Below, piece after piece: positions 37,895 through 49,100 of a stretch of DNA of 64,000 bases. The notes under the pieces are model-generated. The model saw only the letters and a program-made list of their open reading frames with translations. It searched no databases and was not told the DNA's origin. Source of the DNA: Chalciporus piperatus (taxonomy: Eukaryota; Basidiomycota; Agaricomycetes; Boletales; Boletaceae); contig JBBPTG010000063.1 of the NCBI GenBank assembly GCA_038093975.1, forward strand, positions 1-64,000. The letters run 5' to 3'. Numbering within the stretch: position 1 is the stretch's first letter; each line of letters opens with the position of its first letter. Position numbers and translations under genes: made by a program.

Positions 37895-38075
37895 TGCGTA
37901 GAGATAGCAAACGTCTGGCCTCGAGGCACATCATTGGGGTTGGAGCGGGATAGCACTCACGCCATGCTGCACCGTCCCATAGCGGAAGCACCCACCTCCA
38001 AACACTTGAGAGTATTGCGCTTCAGCCAAGTTAGCGAGAGGCTCCGGTGTTTCCGAATCCGCTGCTTCCGCAGAA
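37895..38075 (-). pseudogene. Relic of a third GH20 hexosaminidase copy
   Basis: Two pieces of the hexosaminidase 3' end survive. The terminal exon (about 37903-37980) reads VQHGVSAIPLQPQ, then a TGA (37931-37933) where intact copies have Trp, then CASRPDVC. The third-last exon (about 37995-38048) reads EPLANLAEAQYSQVFGG. The exon between them, and both introns, are missing, so the fragment arose by deletion after duplication. It starts about 160 bp after the WDR7-like stop codon. Confidence 0.75.
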
Positions 38076-38289
38076 CATTTGCAATGAACAGTGTGGCGTG
38101 TGATCGTGACCATACGGTTTGTGTGGAAATGCGATATGGACTGAGGGATGTCGCGGACGGTAAGTACATACCGACAACAAGCTGCTTGATAAGAGGTAAC
38201 ATCACAAACAGACGTGCTTACAGTGAAATCAGACTCAGAAGTGATAACACGTATCGACATACCGTAGACGATTGTTTAGCGCCCGTGCG

Positions 38290-38400
38290 TGACTGTAGAG
38301 GGATTCGAACACCCGAAAGTAAAAAATATGCCCCCAGCTTGCTGGTATCGCCGCATGGCATTGCCACGGTAGTTGACCACCAGACGAAGCTGGAGGCAGA
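38290..38400 (-). repeat. tRNA-like fragment 1 (possible SINE head)
   Basis: The minus strand has a B-box-like GGTGTTCGAATCCC (complement of about 38311-38325) preceded by a T-run and, further 5', an A-box-like segment TCGTCTGGTGGTCAA (about 38378-38392). The arms do not fold as a full tRNA (no matching acceptor stem), so a tRNA-derived repeat or dead tRNA is likelier than a working gene. Confidence 0.3.
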
Positions 38401-38599
38401 AGCCTTTGATCTGGTCTTCGATAAGTGAGGCCCGTCGTGAGTGACAAGTGTGTTCCCCAGACACATCCCAACAACTCGGACACTCATTTGGTGACGAGTG
38501 TTTCGAGAAAGATCGGGTAGCTATTAGATATAGATTAGCAATAATTACACGAAAACGAGATTGGAAGATCACAGAAATACCCAAGGCTTTCAGAACATG

Positions 38600-38705
38600 C
38601 GGCCATAGAGGGACTCGAACACCTGTACCCAAAAAATAGGCCCTCAGCTTCATCTAATTGAGCGATCACGATACCACAATCACTGATTACCATTAGACTA
38701 AACTG
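38600..38705 (-). repeat. tRNA-like fragment 2 (possible SINE head)
   Basis: Shares with fragment 1 the string pattern AGCTG(A/G)GGGC(C/A)TATTTTTT and the B-box GGTGTTCGAGTCCC followed by CTCTA. An A-box-like TTAGTCTAATGGT lies about 85 nt upstream. No acceptor stem pairs. The two copies lie 300 bp apart in the same orientation. Confidence 0.3.
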
Positions 38706-38997
38706 AGGACTGAAGTACTGACCTTCTGATCAGTGATTTGTTCTCAATAAGGATGGATGTCTATCCTGTAGAGCTGGAGATCAGACTCCTCCAAAGACAA
38801 AGTATGAACTGGAATAGGTGTGGGTCAGCCGTGAAAATTTCGGTGAAATGCAAACTCAAAATTCCGAGGCAAACATTAAAATGATTTCTGTTAGAGCACT
38901 CAAAGCTACTCAAAGATATTTAGCTGAAAACAGAGCATGGATTAATAACCTACTCAGATTCTGAGAGCACGCTAGCCGATGGCTTGCTGAGGACAGG

Positions 38998-39432
38998 AAG
39001 CTATACTATGCAGTACAACAACTTCGGCAGTCATGACAATTCGGCAGTCACGAATATGTCACGAATAGTCACGGTTGGTCACGCAGGCAAAAATCAGTCA
39101 AAAATCAACTCCGCTTGGATTTCCCCCGGCCCGTGGAGGCTGCTCCGAACTCTTTGCTCGGCACACTTGCAGCACCTTGACAAAACTTTAAACTCAGCTG
39201 CGGCACGGTTCGGCAAGTGACATCAGAGTGACGATTCAGCGTGACTAGCAGTGTTTTAACCATCTCGCTCATTTTTGCTTCAATCAAGTTCGTTCAAACT
39301 GGCAGACACCTAGAATACATACTAGATAAAATATAGCTTTGTGGACAATGAGAGTTAGAATGCAGAATTCCGTATTCTACGAAAGTGCCGAATTGTCATG
39401 ACTGCCAAAGTTGTTGTACTGCATAGTAGCTT
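38998..39432. mobile_element. 435-bp inverted-repeat element (MITE-like)
   Basis: The left end (38998-39047, starting aagctatactatgcagtac) and the right end (39386-39432) are inverted copies of about 47 bp differing by a 2-bp gap and one or two bases. The interior has no ORF and contains short direct repeats of gtcacg. This is the plan of a non-autonomous DNA transposon. I could not confirm a target-site duplication, so the exact ends may be a few bases off. Confidence 0.65.
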
Positions 39433-39928
39433 GTTTGGCTGCAGCTTTAGAAATAAACAAACACCTAACTGGATTTGTGTTCTCGCGATCGCGCGTAAGA
39501 TTTTCTTGAAAGTTGACCGCAGCGCGGATCCAAAATGTTTCGATTCAGACATTCTTGTAAGTTATCAGCTCAAGATGGCAGACGTGTCTGATCCAAAGAT
39601 CAACGAAGGTCAGCAACTACAGTCCGTGAGTCACTAGTCAATTTTGGCCCAGTAAGAGCTGATGATCCCGAACGGCACATTTGCCACTGCAGAACGGCTC
39701 CTGGCCTGAAAACGCATTGGCCAACGCCATCGCTTTCTGCTCATCGTGTTCAGACTGCAGGTTAGAGTTAGAGGGCATGGTGAGGAAGAGGAGATTGAAG
39801 AAGACGCGAACTGGACACCCCTTAACGTTTATCCTTTATATACATAATACCGTAGTGGGTCCACCGCGAGGTCGATTCCATTCACCCAAATGGGAGGCAG
39901 TCATCCATCGCCTCGTTGCATCTTGACA
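39433..39928. other. Intergenic, no gene supported
   Basis: One 81-codon plus-strand ORF (39681-39926) without a domain. Ends at the left edge of the hexosaminidase duplication unit. Confidence 0.4.
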
Positions 39929-42595
39929 AGAGACACTTACCTGTTGGAGATGTCGAGATACATGGCGGGGTTCGTAACTTACCGACATCATGGATTTAAT
40001 CACTAAACTCAAATCTCCGCGAGATCTCATCATACACGTGTACGGTGTACTGGTATCGTCAAAAGGTAAGCATTATACAGCAACCAAGATGTTGCAAAAC
40101 TCGAAGAAAATCTGTCCATCGAAACGCCGTTCCTAATCCCCTCCTTGTCACGCTCACGCGGTGAGATCGCAAGCATTTGGCCTGATGGCACACCATTCAG
40201 GTTGAAGGGGGATAGCGTTCACGCCACGCTGCACCATTCTGTAACGGATATCCTGTATCCAAAGGCGCGATGTAAGGGTCGGATCCATGACGAGGGTGGC
40301 ATTCTACGTACGTGGAGACGGGGCAATGCCTCAGTACCATTGAGAGGTGCACCACCGGGCTGCTTGGCGCTCCAGAAGATCTCGGCCGAAGACGCAGCAC
40401 GGGGCCATATGATGGGGTCGATGTTCTGAGGGCCAGATTGCTCAGCCCAAAGAATTTGCTCGCCTATGGAATTTGTTCAAAGATGGTCCCACACCACGCT
40501 CAAAGAACTCACCTCCGAGAACTTGAGAGTACTGCGCTTCAGTCAAGTTGGCGAGTGGGTCGTACGTGTATGACTGGGAGATGATTAATCGAATGCATTT
40601 GCAATGGGGTGATGAGCAAACTCGCCCAGGACCAGGTCTTGAAGGGGTCACACCAGCTGTTTCTATTACGATATATCAACGGCGTAAGCCCACTCTTGTA
40701 CGCCCGAGACACCATGACTGCGATCAACACTTACCCTGTTGGGTCAGCTGAGATCCATTCACCAGCACCACAGTCCTACGCCGGTGTGAGAGTCGTGAGC
40801 GGAAGCACGCGAAGAGATCAAAAAGAGCTCACAAGGTAGAAGTAATTCGACGGTGCCTGAACGATACGGTATCCCTTATCGGCAATTGCAGAAGCATCCT
40901 GTGAGGAAATCCAGACCCTGCGGTCCTTGAGTCACGCGATCTCCGCCGTGATGAAAACCATCCACAACTCACATGACAATCGTTTCATTGGACAGGGTCA
41001 CGTTCCAGTTCAAAACCATCTCCTCCCAAACGACGGGAGTCTTGCCTTCAGCGAGGAGCGCACCATGAGTGCTCTTCGTGAACACGTCGAGCGCGTCGTT
41101 GAGGGTCATGCCGGTAGAGTTCAGATATTGCTGGGTCGGGAGATCATCGGTATAGCAGCGAACGTTGAGCTCGTCCCCACCCGTGCTGAAGTAGGAAGAA
41201 GGAAGGGTCTTGGCAATGTCGCTCAACAAAGACGTGGTGAAGTTGACGACTTCGGGAAGAGCGAAACGGAGCTGGCCAGCTGGGGGCTCGTTGGCGTATG
41301 TCGCCCAAGGACTAGCGTCGAAGCAGGCAACGTAATCGGGGTAGGAGGTCCCAATGATAGCGGTATGTCCAGGGGTGTCAATTTCCTGATGGTGACGCGG
41401 TCAGTCATTCAATGTTCCTGCGTCGAACGACGAATCATACATACCATTAGAACATCAATCCCACGCTGCAAGGCATCAACAAGGATTCCAATCACAAGCA
41501 ACAAGAAAACGTACGGACGCAGCGTACCGAGTGATGTATTGCACGTCGCTCTCGCTGTACATCTCCTGGGCAGAGTATGCACCGTTTGTAGCGAGCTCAG
41601 GATACTGAGCAACCACGAGCGGGAAACTCTGACTGTCGGTGATGTGCCAGTGGAATGTGTTAATCTTGATCCAGCTCATGGCGTCGAGAGTTCGGAGGAT
41701 GGTATCAACGGGGAAGCTGAGTCAACGTAGCAGTCAGAACGTGTTTGTGAGACAAGGGATGGACTACACATACAAGTTGCGAGATGTGTCGAGGCCCAAG
41801 CCACGGAATGGCTGTCACAATTTGCGTGAGCTCGGTCCTGCGAGAACACAGCGGTAGTACACTCACGTATGCAGGTTGATCAGTGATGTCGATGGGCGCA
41901 TCGACTGTGTAGACCGTGTTGTCATAGTCGTACCAAAGCTGAGTAAAGGTAGTCAACCCTCGGAAAAGTCCAAGAGTTGAATTGGCAGTCAGCGTAGCGG
42001 CTGACCCATCGGCAGGGATGCTCAGGATGTACTCCTCGCTACGTGTACCGAGAGGCTTCACAGACTCTGCGGCGATACTGTTGACCTGGCCGCCACTTGT
42101 AAGACTGATCTCAAGGCTTTTGAGCGCTTGAGCCTTCTGGAGGGCAGCGGTGTCCCCGGAACCACGTCCTACGACGAGACGTCCGAGCTTGTCGTTGGCG
42201 ATGTAGTACTCCGCCTGCTTGACAGCTGCCTGGAGATCCTCTGGGGCATTCTTGATGTTGACGTCGATGTGGAAGCCATTCGAGAGCTTGAGCGCGGTGG
42301 TTCCAGTGGAGAGTTGGGATGGAATGGGCCACAACGCCTGTACGCCGGAGGGTACAATGCAGCTAACAAAGAGGGCGAGAACCGCAAACGAACAGCGGAG
42401 GGCCATGGTGATGATTTACGATGGGTTCCTTTCCTGCTGAGACCGTTCCGTGTATGTTCGGTTATAAAGCTTCCCCAGACAGCTTGGGGTAACCGCAAGG
42501 TAACCAACAGGGTCTGACTGCCATGGGAGAGTGACTGCATGGTCCCCGCCAGCTTGAGATCATGTGGATCGTCCGGAAACATTATGGACGCGACG
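39929..42595 (-). repeat. Duplication unit A (hexosaminidase copy A with flanks)
   Basis: About 2.67 kb matching 43285-45915 in the same orientation. Similarity starts about 225 bp beyond the stop codon and runs about 190 bp upstream of the ATG, so the copied unit included the promoter and terminator. Confidence 0.85.
40154..42406 (-). CDS. GH20 beta-N-acetylhexosaminidase, copy A
   Basis: Eleven exons (complement: 41867-42406, 41774-41811, 41515-41716, 41445-41465, 40973-41385, 40833-40917, 40735-40775, 40626-40662, 40513-40573, 40312-40463, 40154-40252) close a 562-codon frame. A signal peptide (SFAVLALFVSCIVPSGVQA) precedes the GH20b domain; the catalytic barrel has RNFFPVDTILRTLDAMSWIK, the FHWHITDSQSFP strand, IDTPGHTA and the Asp-Glu pair in STGGDELN, then WEEMVLNW and a Trp-rich end. 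The enzyme cleaves terminal GlcNAc from chitobiose and N-glycans during wall turnover or chitin feeding. The intron 40574-40625 has a GC donor where copy B has GT. A TATA-like element (tttataa, about 42462) lies 55 bp upstream. A 21-nt exon carries RGIDVLM. Confidence 0.92.
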
Positions 42596-43284
42596 GAACT
42601 ACATTCAACTTCAAGCTTCACCTATGACACAACCTATCTTGTTAGCCGGGCAGAGGTATCGATGTTGGTTTACATAATTTGATAGTCTCCAGTAGCCGAC
42701 CTATGAAGTACATGCCTTGTTTGCGATGAAAGAGAATTAGGTGTGAGTGAAAGACAATATTTTTGTATATGTGGTACATTAGTCTCCCAAACCCAGACTC
42801 TCGATGAGCAGGAGACAGTCGTTCTGCTATACCGAGAGTAGTACATGTCGGACGCGGACAGCGAATTTGATCATGATTTGAAGAACGTTGAGAAAAGAAG
42901 GAACACATTCTTTCGTTTCAGCGCCGATAAGGTCCTAGCAATACTTGTGTGTCTCGCAGCGTTAGTGCGTGTTCACTGCTTGCTTGAAAACGGTTTGGAC
43001 TGCGACGTTGACATCCTCGGTTTCTAAGTACGTCCAAAGGGGATTTCGCTTGTCCAACGTTCTCGTCTGTAGTACTCCCTTGTGGAGGAGGGTTTTGTAT
43101 CAGACGATTCGCCTCGTTGTGTCTTAGACAAGGCATCTGCAAATCTACCCGAATTTTTTGAAGTCCTGGAAACCAGATACGTATAATGGTGACTAAAGAT
43201 TAGCCATCCTAATCAGAATCCTGGTTGAGCCCTGTGTAGGCTCGCGAAAACATCGAAAACACAAAAATATCACTCTTTGCAGAC
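42596..43284. other. Spacer between hexosaminidase copies
   Basis: About 690 bp, AT-rich, not duplicated. Small ORFs show no domain. Confidence 0.5.
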
Positions 43285-45915
43285 GAGAGACACTAACCTG
43301 TCGGAGATGTCGAGACACATGGTGGCGATCGTAACTTACCGATGTCATGAATTTAATCACTCAAACTCGAATCTCCGCGAGATGTATGATCAAAAAGGTG
43401 AGCATTATAGAGCAACCACGATATTGCAAAAATCAAAGAAAATTTGTCCATCGAAACGCCGTTCCTAATCCCCTCCTTGTCACGCTCACGCGGTGAGATC
43501 GCAAGCATTTGGCCTGATGGCACACCATTCGGGTTGAAGGGGGATAGCGTTCACGCCACGCTGCACCATTCTGTAACGGATATCCTGTATCCAAAGGCAT
43601 AATGTGTGAGGATCCGATCAATAACGATGATGGCAATCTACGTACGTGGAGACGGGGTAATGCCTCAGTACCATTGAGAGGTGCACCACCGGGCTGCTTG
43701 GCACTCCAGAAGATCTCGGCCGAAGACGCAGCACGGGGCCATATGATGGGGTCGATGTTCTGAGGGCCAGATTGCTCAGCCCAAAGAATTTGCTCGCCTA
43801 TGGAATTTGCTCAAAGATGGTCCCACACCACGCTCAAAGGACTCACCTCCGAGAACTTGAGAGTACTGCGCTTCGGTCAAGTTGGCGAGTGGGTCGTACG
43901 TGTATGCCTGGGAAGCGATTAATCGATTGCGCTTGCAATGGGGCAATGAGCAAACTCACCCAGGACCAGGTCTTGAAGGGGTCACACCAGCTGTTTCTAT
44001 TACGATATATCAACGGCGTAAGCCCACTGTTGTCCGCCTGAGATACCGTGACTGCGAGCAACACTTACCCCGGTGGGTTGCCTCCGAGCCATCCACCACC
44101 ACCACAGTCCTACGCCGGTGTGAGAGTCATGAACGAAAGCACGCGAAGAGATCAAAAAGAGCTCACAAGGTAGAAGTAATTCGACGGTGCCTGAACGATA
44201 CGGTATCCCTTATCGGCAATTGCAGAAGCATCCTGTGAGGAAATCCAGACCCTGCGGTCCTTGAGTCACGCGATCTCCGCCGTGATGAAAACCATCCACA
44301 ACTCACATGACAATCGTTTCATTGGACAGGGTCACGTTCCAGTTCAAAACCATCTCCTCCCAAACGACGGGAGTCTTGCCTTCAGCGAGGAGCGCACCAT
44401 GAGTGCTCTTCGTGAACACGTCGAGCGCATCGTTGAGGGTCATGCCGGTAGAGTTCAGATATTGCTGGGTCGGGAGATCATCGGTATAGCAGCGAACGTT
44501 GAGCTCGTCTCCACCCGTGCTGAAGTAGGAAGATGGAAGGGTCTTGGCAATGTCGCTCAACAAAGACGTGGTGAAGTTGACGACTTCGGGGAGTGCAAAA
44601 CGGAGCTGGCCAGCCGGGGGCTCGTTGGCGTATGTCGCCCAAGGACTAGCGTCGAAGCAGGCAATATAGTCGGGGTAGGAGGTCCCAATGATAGCGGTAT
44701 GTCCAGGGGTGTCAATTTCCTGATGGTGACGCGGTCAGTCATTCAATGTTCCTGCGTCGAACGACGAATCATACATACCATTAGAACATCAATCCCACGC
44801 TGCAAGGCATCAACAAGGATTCCAATCACAAGCAACAAGAAAACGTACGGACGCAGCGTACTGAGTGATGTATTGCACGTCGCTCTCGCTGTACATCTCC
44901 TGGGCGGAGTATGCACCGTTTGTGGCGAGCTCAGGATACTGAGCAACCATGAGCGGGAAACTCTGACTGTCGGTGATGTGCCAGTGGAATGTGTTAATCT
45001 TGATCCAGCTCATGGCGTCGAGAGTTCGGAGGATGGTATCAACGGGGAAGCTGCGTCAACGCAGCAGTCAGAACGTGTTTGTGAGACGAGGGATGGGCTG
45101 CACATACAAGTTGCGAGCTGTGTCGAGGCCCAAGCCACGGAATGGCTGTCACAATTTGCGTGAGCTCGGTTCTGCGAGAGCATAGCGGCACACTCACGTA
45201 TGCAGGTTGATCGGTGATGTCGATGGGCGCATCGACTGTGTAGACCGTGTTGTCATAGTCGTACCAAAGCTGAGTAAAGGTAGTCAACCCTCGGAAAAGC
45301 CCAAGAGTCGAGTTGGCAGTCAGCGTAGCGGCTGACCCATCGGCAGGGATGCTCAGGATGTACTCCTCGCTACGTGTACCGATGGGCTTCACAGACTCTG
45401 TGGCGATGCTGTTGGCTTGGCCGCCACTTGCAAGACTGATCTCAAGGCTTTTGAGCGCTTGGGCCTTCTGGAGGGCAGCGGTGTCACCGGAACCGCGTCC
45501 TACGACGAGACGTCCGAGCTTGTCGTTGGCGATGTAGTACTCTGCCTGCTTGACGGCTGCCTGGAGATCCTTTGGGGCATTCTTGATGTTCAGGTCGATG
45601 TGGAAGCCATTCGAGAGCTTGAGCGCGGTGGTTCCAGTGGAGAGTTGGGATGGAATGGGCCACAACGCCTGCACGCCGGAGGGTACAATGCAGCTAACAA
45701 AGAGGACGAGAACCGCAAACGAACAGCGGAGGGCCATGGTGATATGATTCACGATGGGTTCCTGCTGAGACCGTTACGTGTATGTTCGGTTATAAAGCTT
45801 CCCCAGACAGCTCACCGCAAGGTAACCGATGGGGTTAGACCGCCATGAGAGAATGACTGCATGGTCGCCGCCAGCCTGATCATGTGGATCGTCCGCAAAC
45901 GTTGCAGTGGACGCC
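43285..45915 (-). repeat. Duplication unit B (hexosaminidase copy B with flanks)
   Basis: Direct repeat of 39929-42595. A short stretch near 43386 (about 30 bp) is missing relative to unit A; exon and intron lengths are otherwise the same except the first intron (52 versus 55 nt). Confidence 0.85.
43486..45737 (-). CDS. GH20 beta-N-acetylhexosaminidase, copy B
   Basis: Eleven exons (complement: 45198-45737, 45108-45145, 44849-45050, 44779-44799, 44307-44719, 44167-44251, 44069-44109, 43960-43996, 43847-43907, 43646-43797, 43486-43584), each the same length as in copy A, giving 562 residues. Signal peptide, the STGGDELN catalytic pair and the C-terminal Trp motifs are kept, so both copies should be active. 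Differences are scattered; the densest is in exon 7, where this copy reads GGGGWLGGNPPG against GAGEWISADPTG in copy A, a loop near the active site. All introns are GT-AG. A TATA-like element sits at the same distance upstream as in copy A. The GTG codons upstream of the ATG are not used. Confidence 0.92.
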
Positions 45916-46156
45916 GTGGCTAGTGTGGCCCTGTCAGTGTCCTGCCCCGGATGGAACTATTTAATTGTTACCGTACGACTTGCTGTGCTAAGATTCAAAG
46001 TCGATTGAGCACGAGGAAGAGATGTTCAGCGTGCGAGCACTGAGACACGCTGGCATTCAGCTGATCAGGTCACGGTTACAGTAACTCTGTTCATATTCTA
46101 GTATGGTCTACTTTCATCGAAAAGCAGCAGGGAGATGGTACCACAGATGTCCCAGA

Positions 46157-49100
46157 TCAACTAAACAGTCGTCCAATGCAGTTGTCCGCCTCGCAACGAC
46201 AGCGTGCGTACACCGCATGCTCCTTCACCGACTCCTCACCCGCCGCCTGTCTTGATTCCTTGATCTCCTTCCTCTTCTCCTGTGGAACACGTTAGAGCCG
46301 ACGGCAGACGAGCAGCCTGCAACTCACATCAATATCTCCATAATAGGAGAAACACAGTTCCTCCCATGGATCCACATCCCGCGTGGTGAATACGGCCAGT
46401 AACGGCTTGTTGATGTCCGCATCGTCAGTATAGCACGCAATTATCTTGCAGTTCGGATCGCAGCTGTGATTCTACCAACACCAGCGTCAGTCGATATGTA
46501 TTCATTCGCAGGATGAATGAATCATGCTTACCAGGAAGCGCGTGAACTGTGGGCACCATCGTCTCCGTCAGTCAAGGTGGTATCTCATTCGGATACAATT
46601 CCCCACTCACGTTTCCAGCGTGATATGCATCAACCACGTAAAGATTTTCCCACTCGTCCGCCTCGTCCATCTCCAACTTCAGGTGATGGAAGTCTATCGA
46701 GAACAGGTACGTCCGACCATAAATATCGTAGTATCTGTTCAGCAGACCATGAGATCATGAAATGAGAACTGATTGCAAAGACACGAACTTTCCACGTTCA
46801 TCAGCTTCCTGTTCTGTCAGGAGTTCGCCAGCGTAGATACCGAGGTACGATCCTCTCGGGATCCTTTTGGCCCCAGAACACACCCCTGTAAATGTGCCCA
46901 TAAGAAACCTGCACAGCAACCAAGTGAGATCACACTTGCCCCAACCCTTGTGCTCTGTCTTAGCAATATGAACCGGCCACTTTCGACCGTTCTGCACCAC
47001 CTGTTAACCTGACATCAACATCATGAAACCGAGAGCCCAAGATAAACGCACCCGATTCGGACAGTCCTCGTCGCAGCCACAAAACCGATTGCACTCAAAG
47101 ATAGGGTACTCAATCATCTGCAATACCCCTTTGTGATCATACAGAAACGGCGACCCAGGCCACGACGGGGGAAAATACTCCCTGTCGATATACCACTTCA
47201 ACCACCGCAGCTGTTTCTTCACACACCCGCACGTCCCCGACTTGGGATCGCACTTGCCAATGCACCCACAACTCTGGAGATTCTTGATATCGGGCTCTTC
47301 GATGCCATCCCCGTGCCACATCTCGTTCGTGTAATGGAACTCCCATTTAGGCGTGACTTCATCTCCGATCCCATTGTCGTATATCTCGATCGGAGGCGCT
47401 TCGGGTTCGCCTCCTGCGGCATGTCGGATATGTGCCTCGAACACCTTTCGCCCAAGTTCGGAGTTACGGTACTCTGGAGGAAGGGCGTTCATGTGGTCTT
47501 GTAGGCCGTGAGGAAGGTCCTTGGAGCGTTTGAACTCGGGTTCGCGATTGCGCTGCTCCTCGGCAAATGACTGCCAAGAGAGCACACGGTATCCCCCAAC
47601 GTAGTCGTCACCAGTGGGTTCGACTGAGGGTTTCTCCGGAGAGACGCGGTTGCGGTTGGGTGGTCCGAGAGAGTCCAAGGGGTCAATCGAAGACGCTTCT
47701 GTCGAGGCCGAGAGCCGTTTATACCGTCGACGACGTGTTCTCGGTGGAGGCAGCTGTAGCGACGTACTCGACGCAGTCTTGCTGCTAGAAGCAGAAGTGG
47801 CTGGGACAACCTCTGACTGTGCAATTTGAGCACTGGACAAAGACTCCGACCGTCCTGTAACACCTACCTCCGATCCAGACCCATCACCGTCTTCGCTGGT
47901 AAGAATGGCAGCACACTCGTCTGCAGAATCTCCATCTTCTCCAGAATGACGTCGTCTGTGAACTTTGCGGCGCTGTGCCTTCCCAGGACGGCTCGGGACA
48001 GGGGCTGGTTCCACGGCGTCAAGTTCAGTCGAGCTATCCACTTCAGGCAAGACCAGTTCTGGAGTCGTCGAGTCTCGATGGGAAGCTGCGGCGTCGATTG
48101 TGTTGTTGGAATCGTGGTTAACGTGGAAGGAAGGTAGGCTCGTGCTCTGTTTGGATACACGTGGAGTCAATACGCCTTCGCAAGGAGTATATAAAGGCTT
48201 TTCCACTTACCGCAATCTCTTCCAAGCCCGTCGAACGGGAGGGTCTGATATCTATGCTCGATTCCTGAGCGGTCTCCACTGCATCAACGGTGCTCTTGCC
48301 AATATCCTGGGTACACGCGGAATCAATACGCTTTCGCAAGGAGCACATCAGGGCTTTCCCACTTACCGCAGTCTCTTCCACGCCCGTCGAATGGGAAGGC
48401 CCGATATCTATACTCGATTCCTGGGCGGTCTCCACGGCATCCATGGCACTCTTGCCAATATCCTGGGTAGGCGGTGCCTCTTGCCGAGTCTCAACCTCGT
48501 CAACTACTGGCCTCTCAATCTAATCAAAACACAACACAATTCAGCCCCCAAAACACACGCGTATATGCTGGGCAAACATACCTCGCCGTCCACATCCATC
48601 GCGACATCGTCAATATCTATCAGTCCGCCACCCAACTCTGACACACCTTCTTCGTAAGACAAATGCACCGAAGCAAGTTCCAGGAGCTGATCGGTCTCGT
48701 CTTCCTCTTCCCCATCAGCGTCCCGAGCCTGTGCAACTGGCACATCCTCCACGCTCGTCGATGGATCCGGATCTCTACCCACCTCACCACCAGGCTGTTC
48801 GTCGACCTGCATCGCATCCTCGGCCGGCGTATCCCCACCAACACCAACACCAACACCAGCACATGCCGGAGGAAGTAAATCCGACAACGGCGACGCCGAT
48901 GACGACGACACCGATGCCGATGCCGACCCCGACGCCTCAGAAAACCTAATCGGTCTCGGCGGTCTCGGAACCGGTCTCACACTCCTCTCCCCAACCGGCG
49001 AATCGCGAACAATACACGCTTCGAACGCAGCCGACGCAGACTGCCGTCTCGCATGACCAGGCGAGCGTACCTTTCCCCGTAAAGGACCCAACGACGACGA

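Larger units (their letters stand above)
38076..38997. other. Intergenic with two tRNA-like fragments
   Basis: No coding sequence supported. Holds the two Pol III promoter-like pieces listed separately and ends at the inverted-repeat element. Confidence 0.4.

Noticed and set aside
38594..38680. Working tRNA gene
   Set aside because: A and B boxes are present but no acceptor or clean D stem pairs; kept only as a tRNA-like repeat.
40927..41730. Plus-strand ORF of 267 codons
   Set aside because: Antisense to hexosaminidase copy A; its match at 44261-45163 only reflects the gene duplication.
44261..45163. Plus-strand ORF of 300 codons
   Set aside because: Antisense to hexosaminidase copy B, as above.
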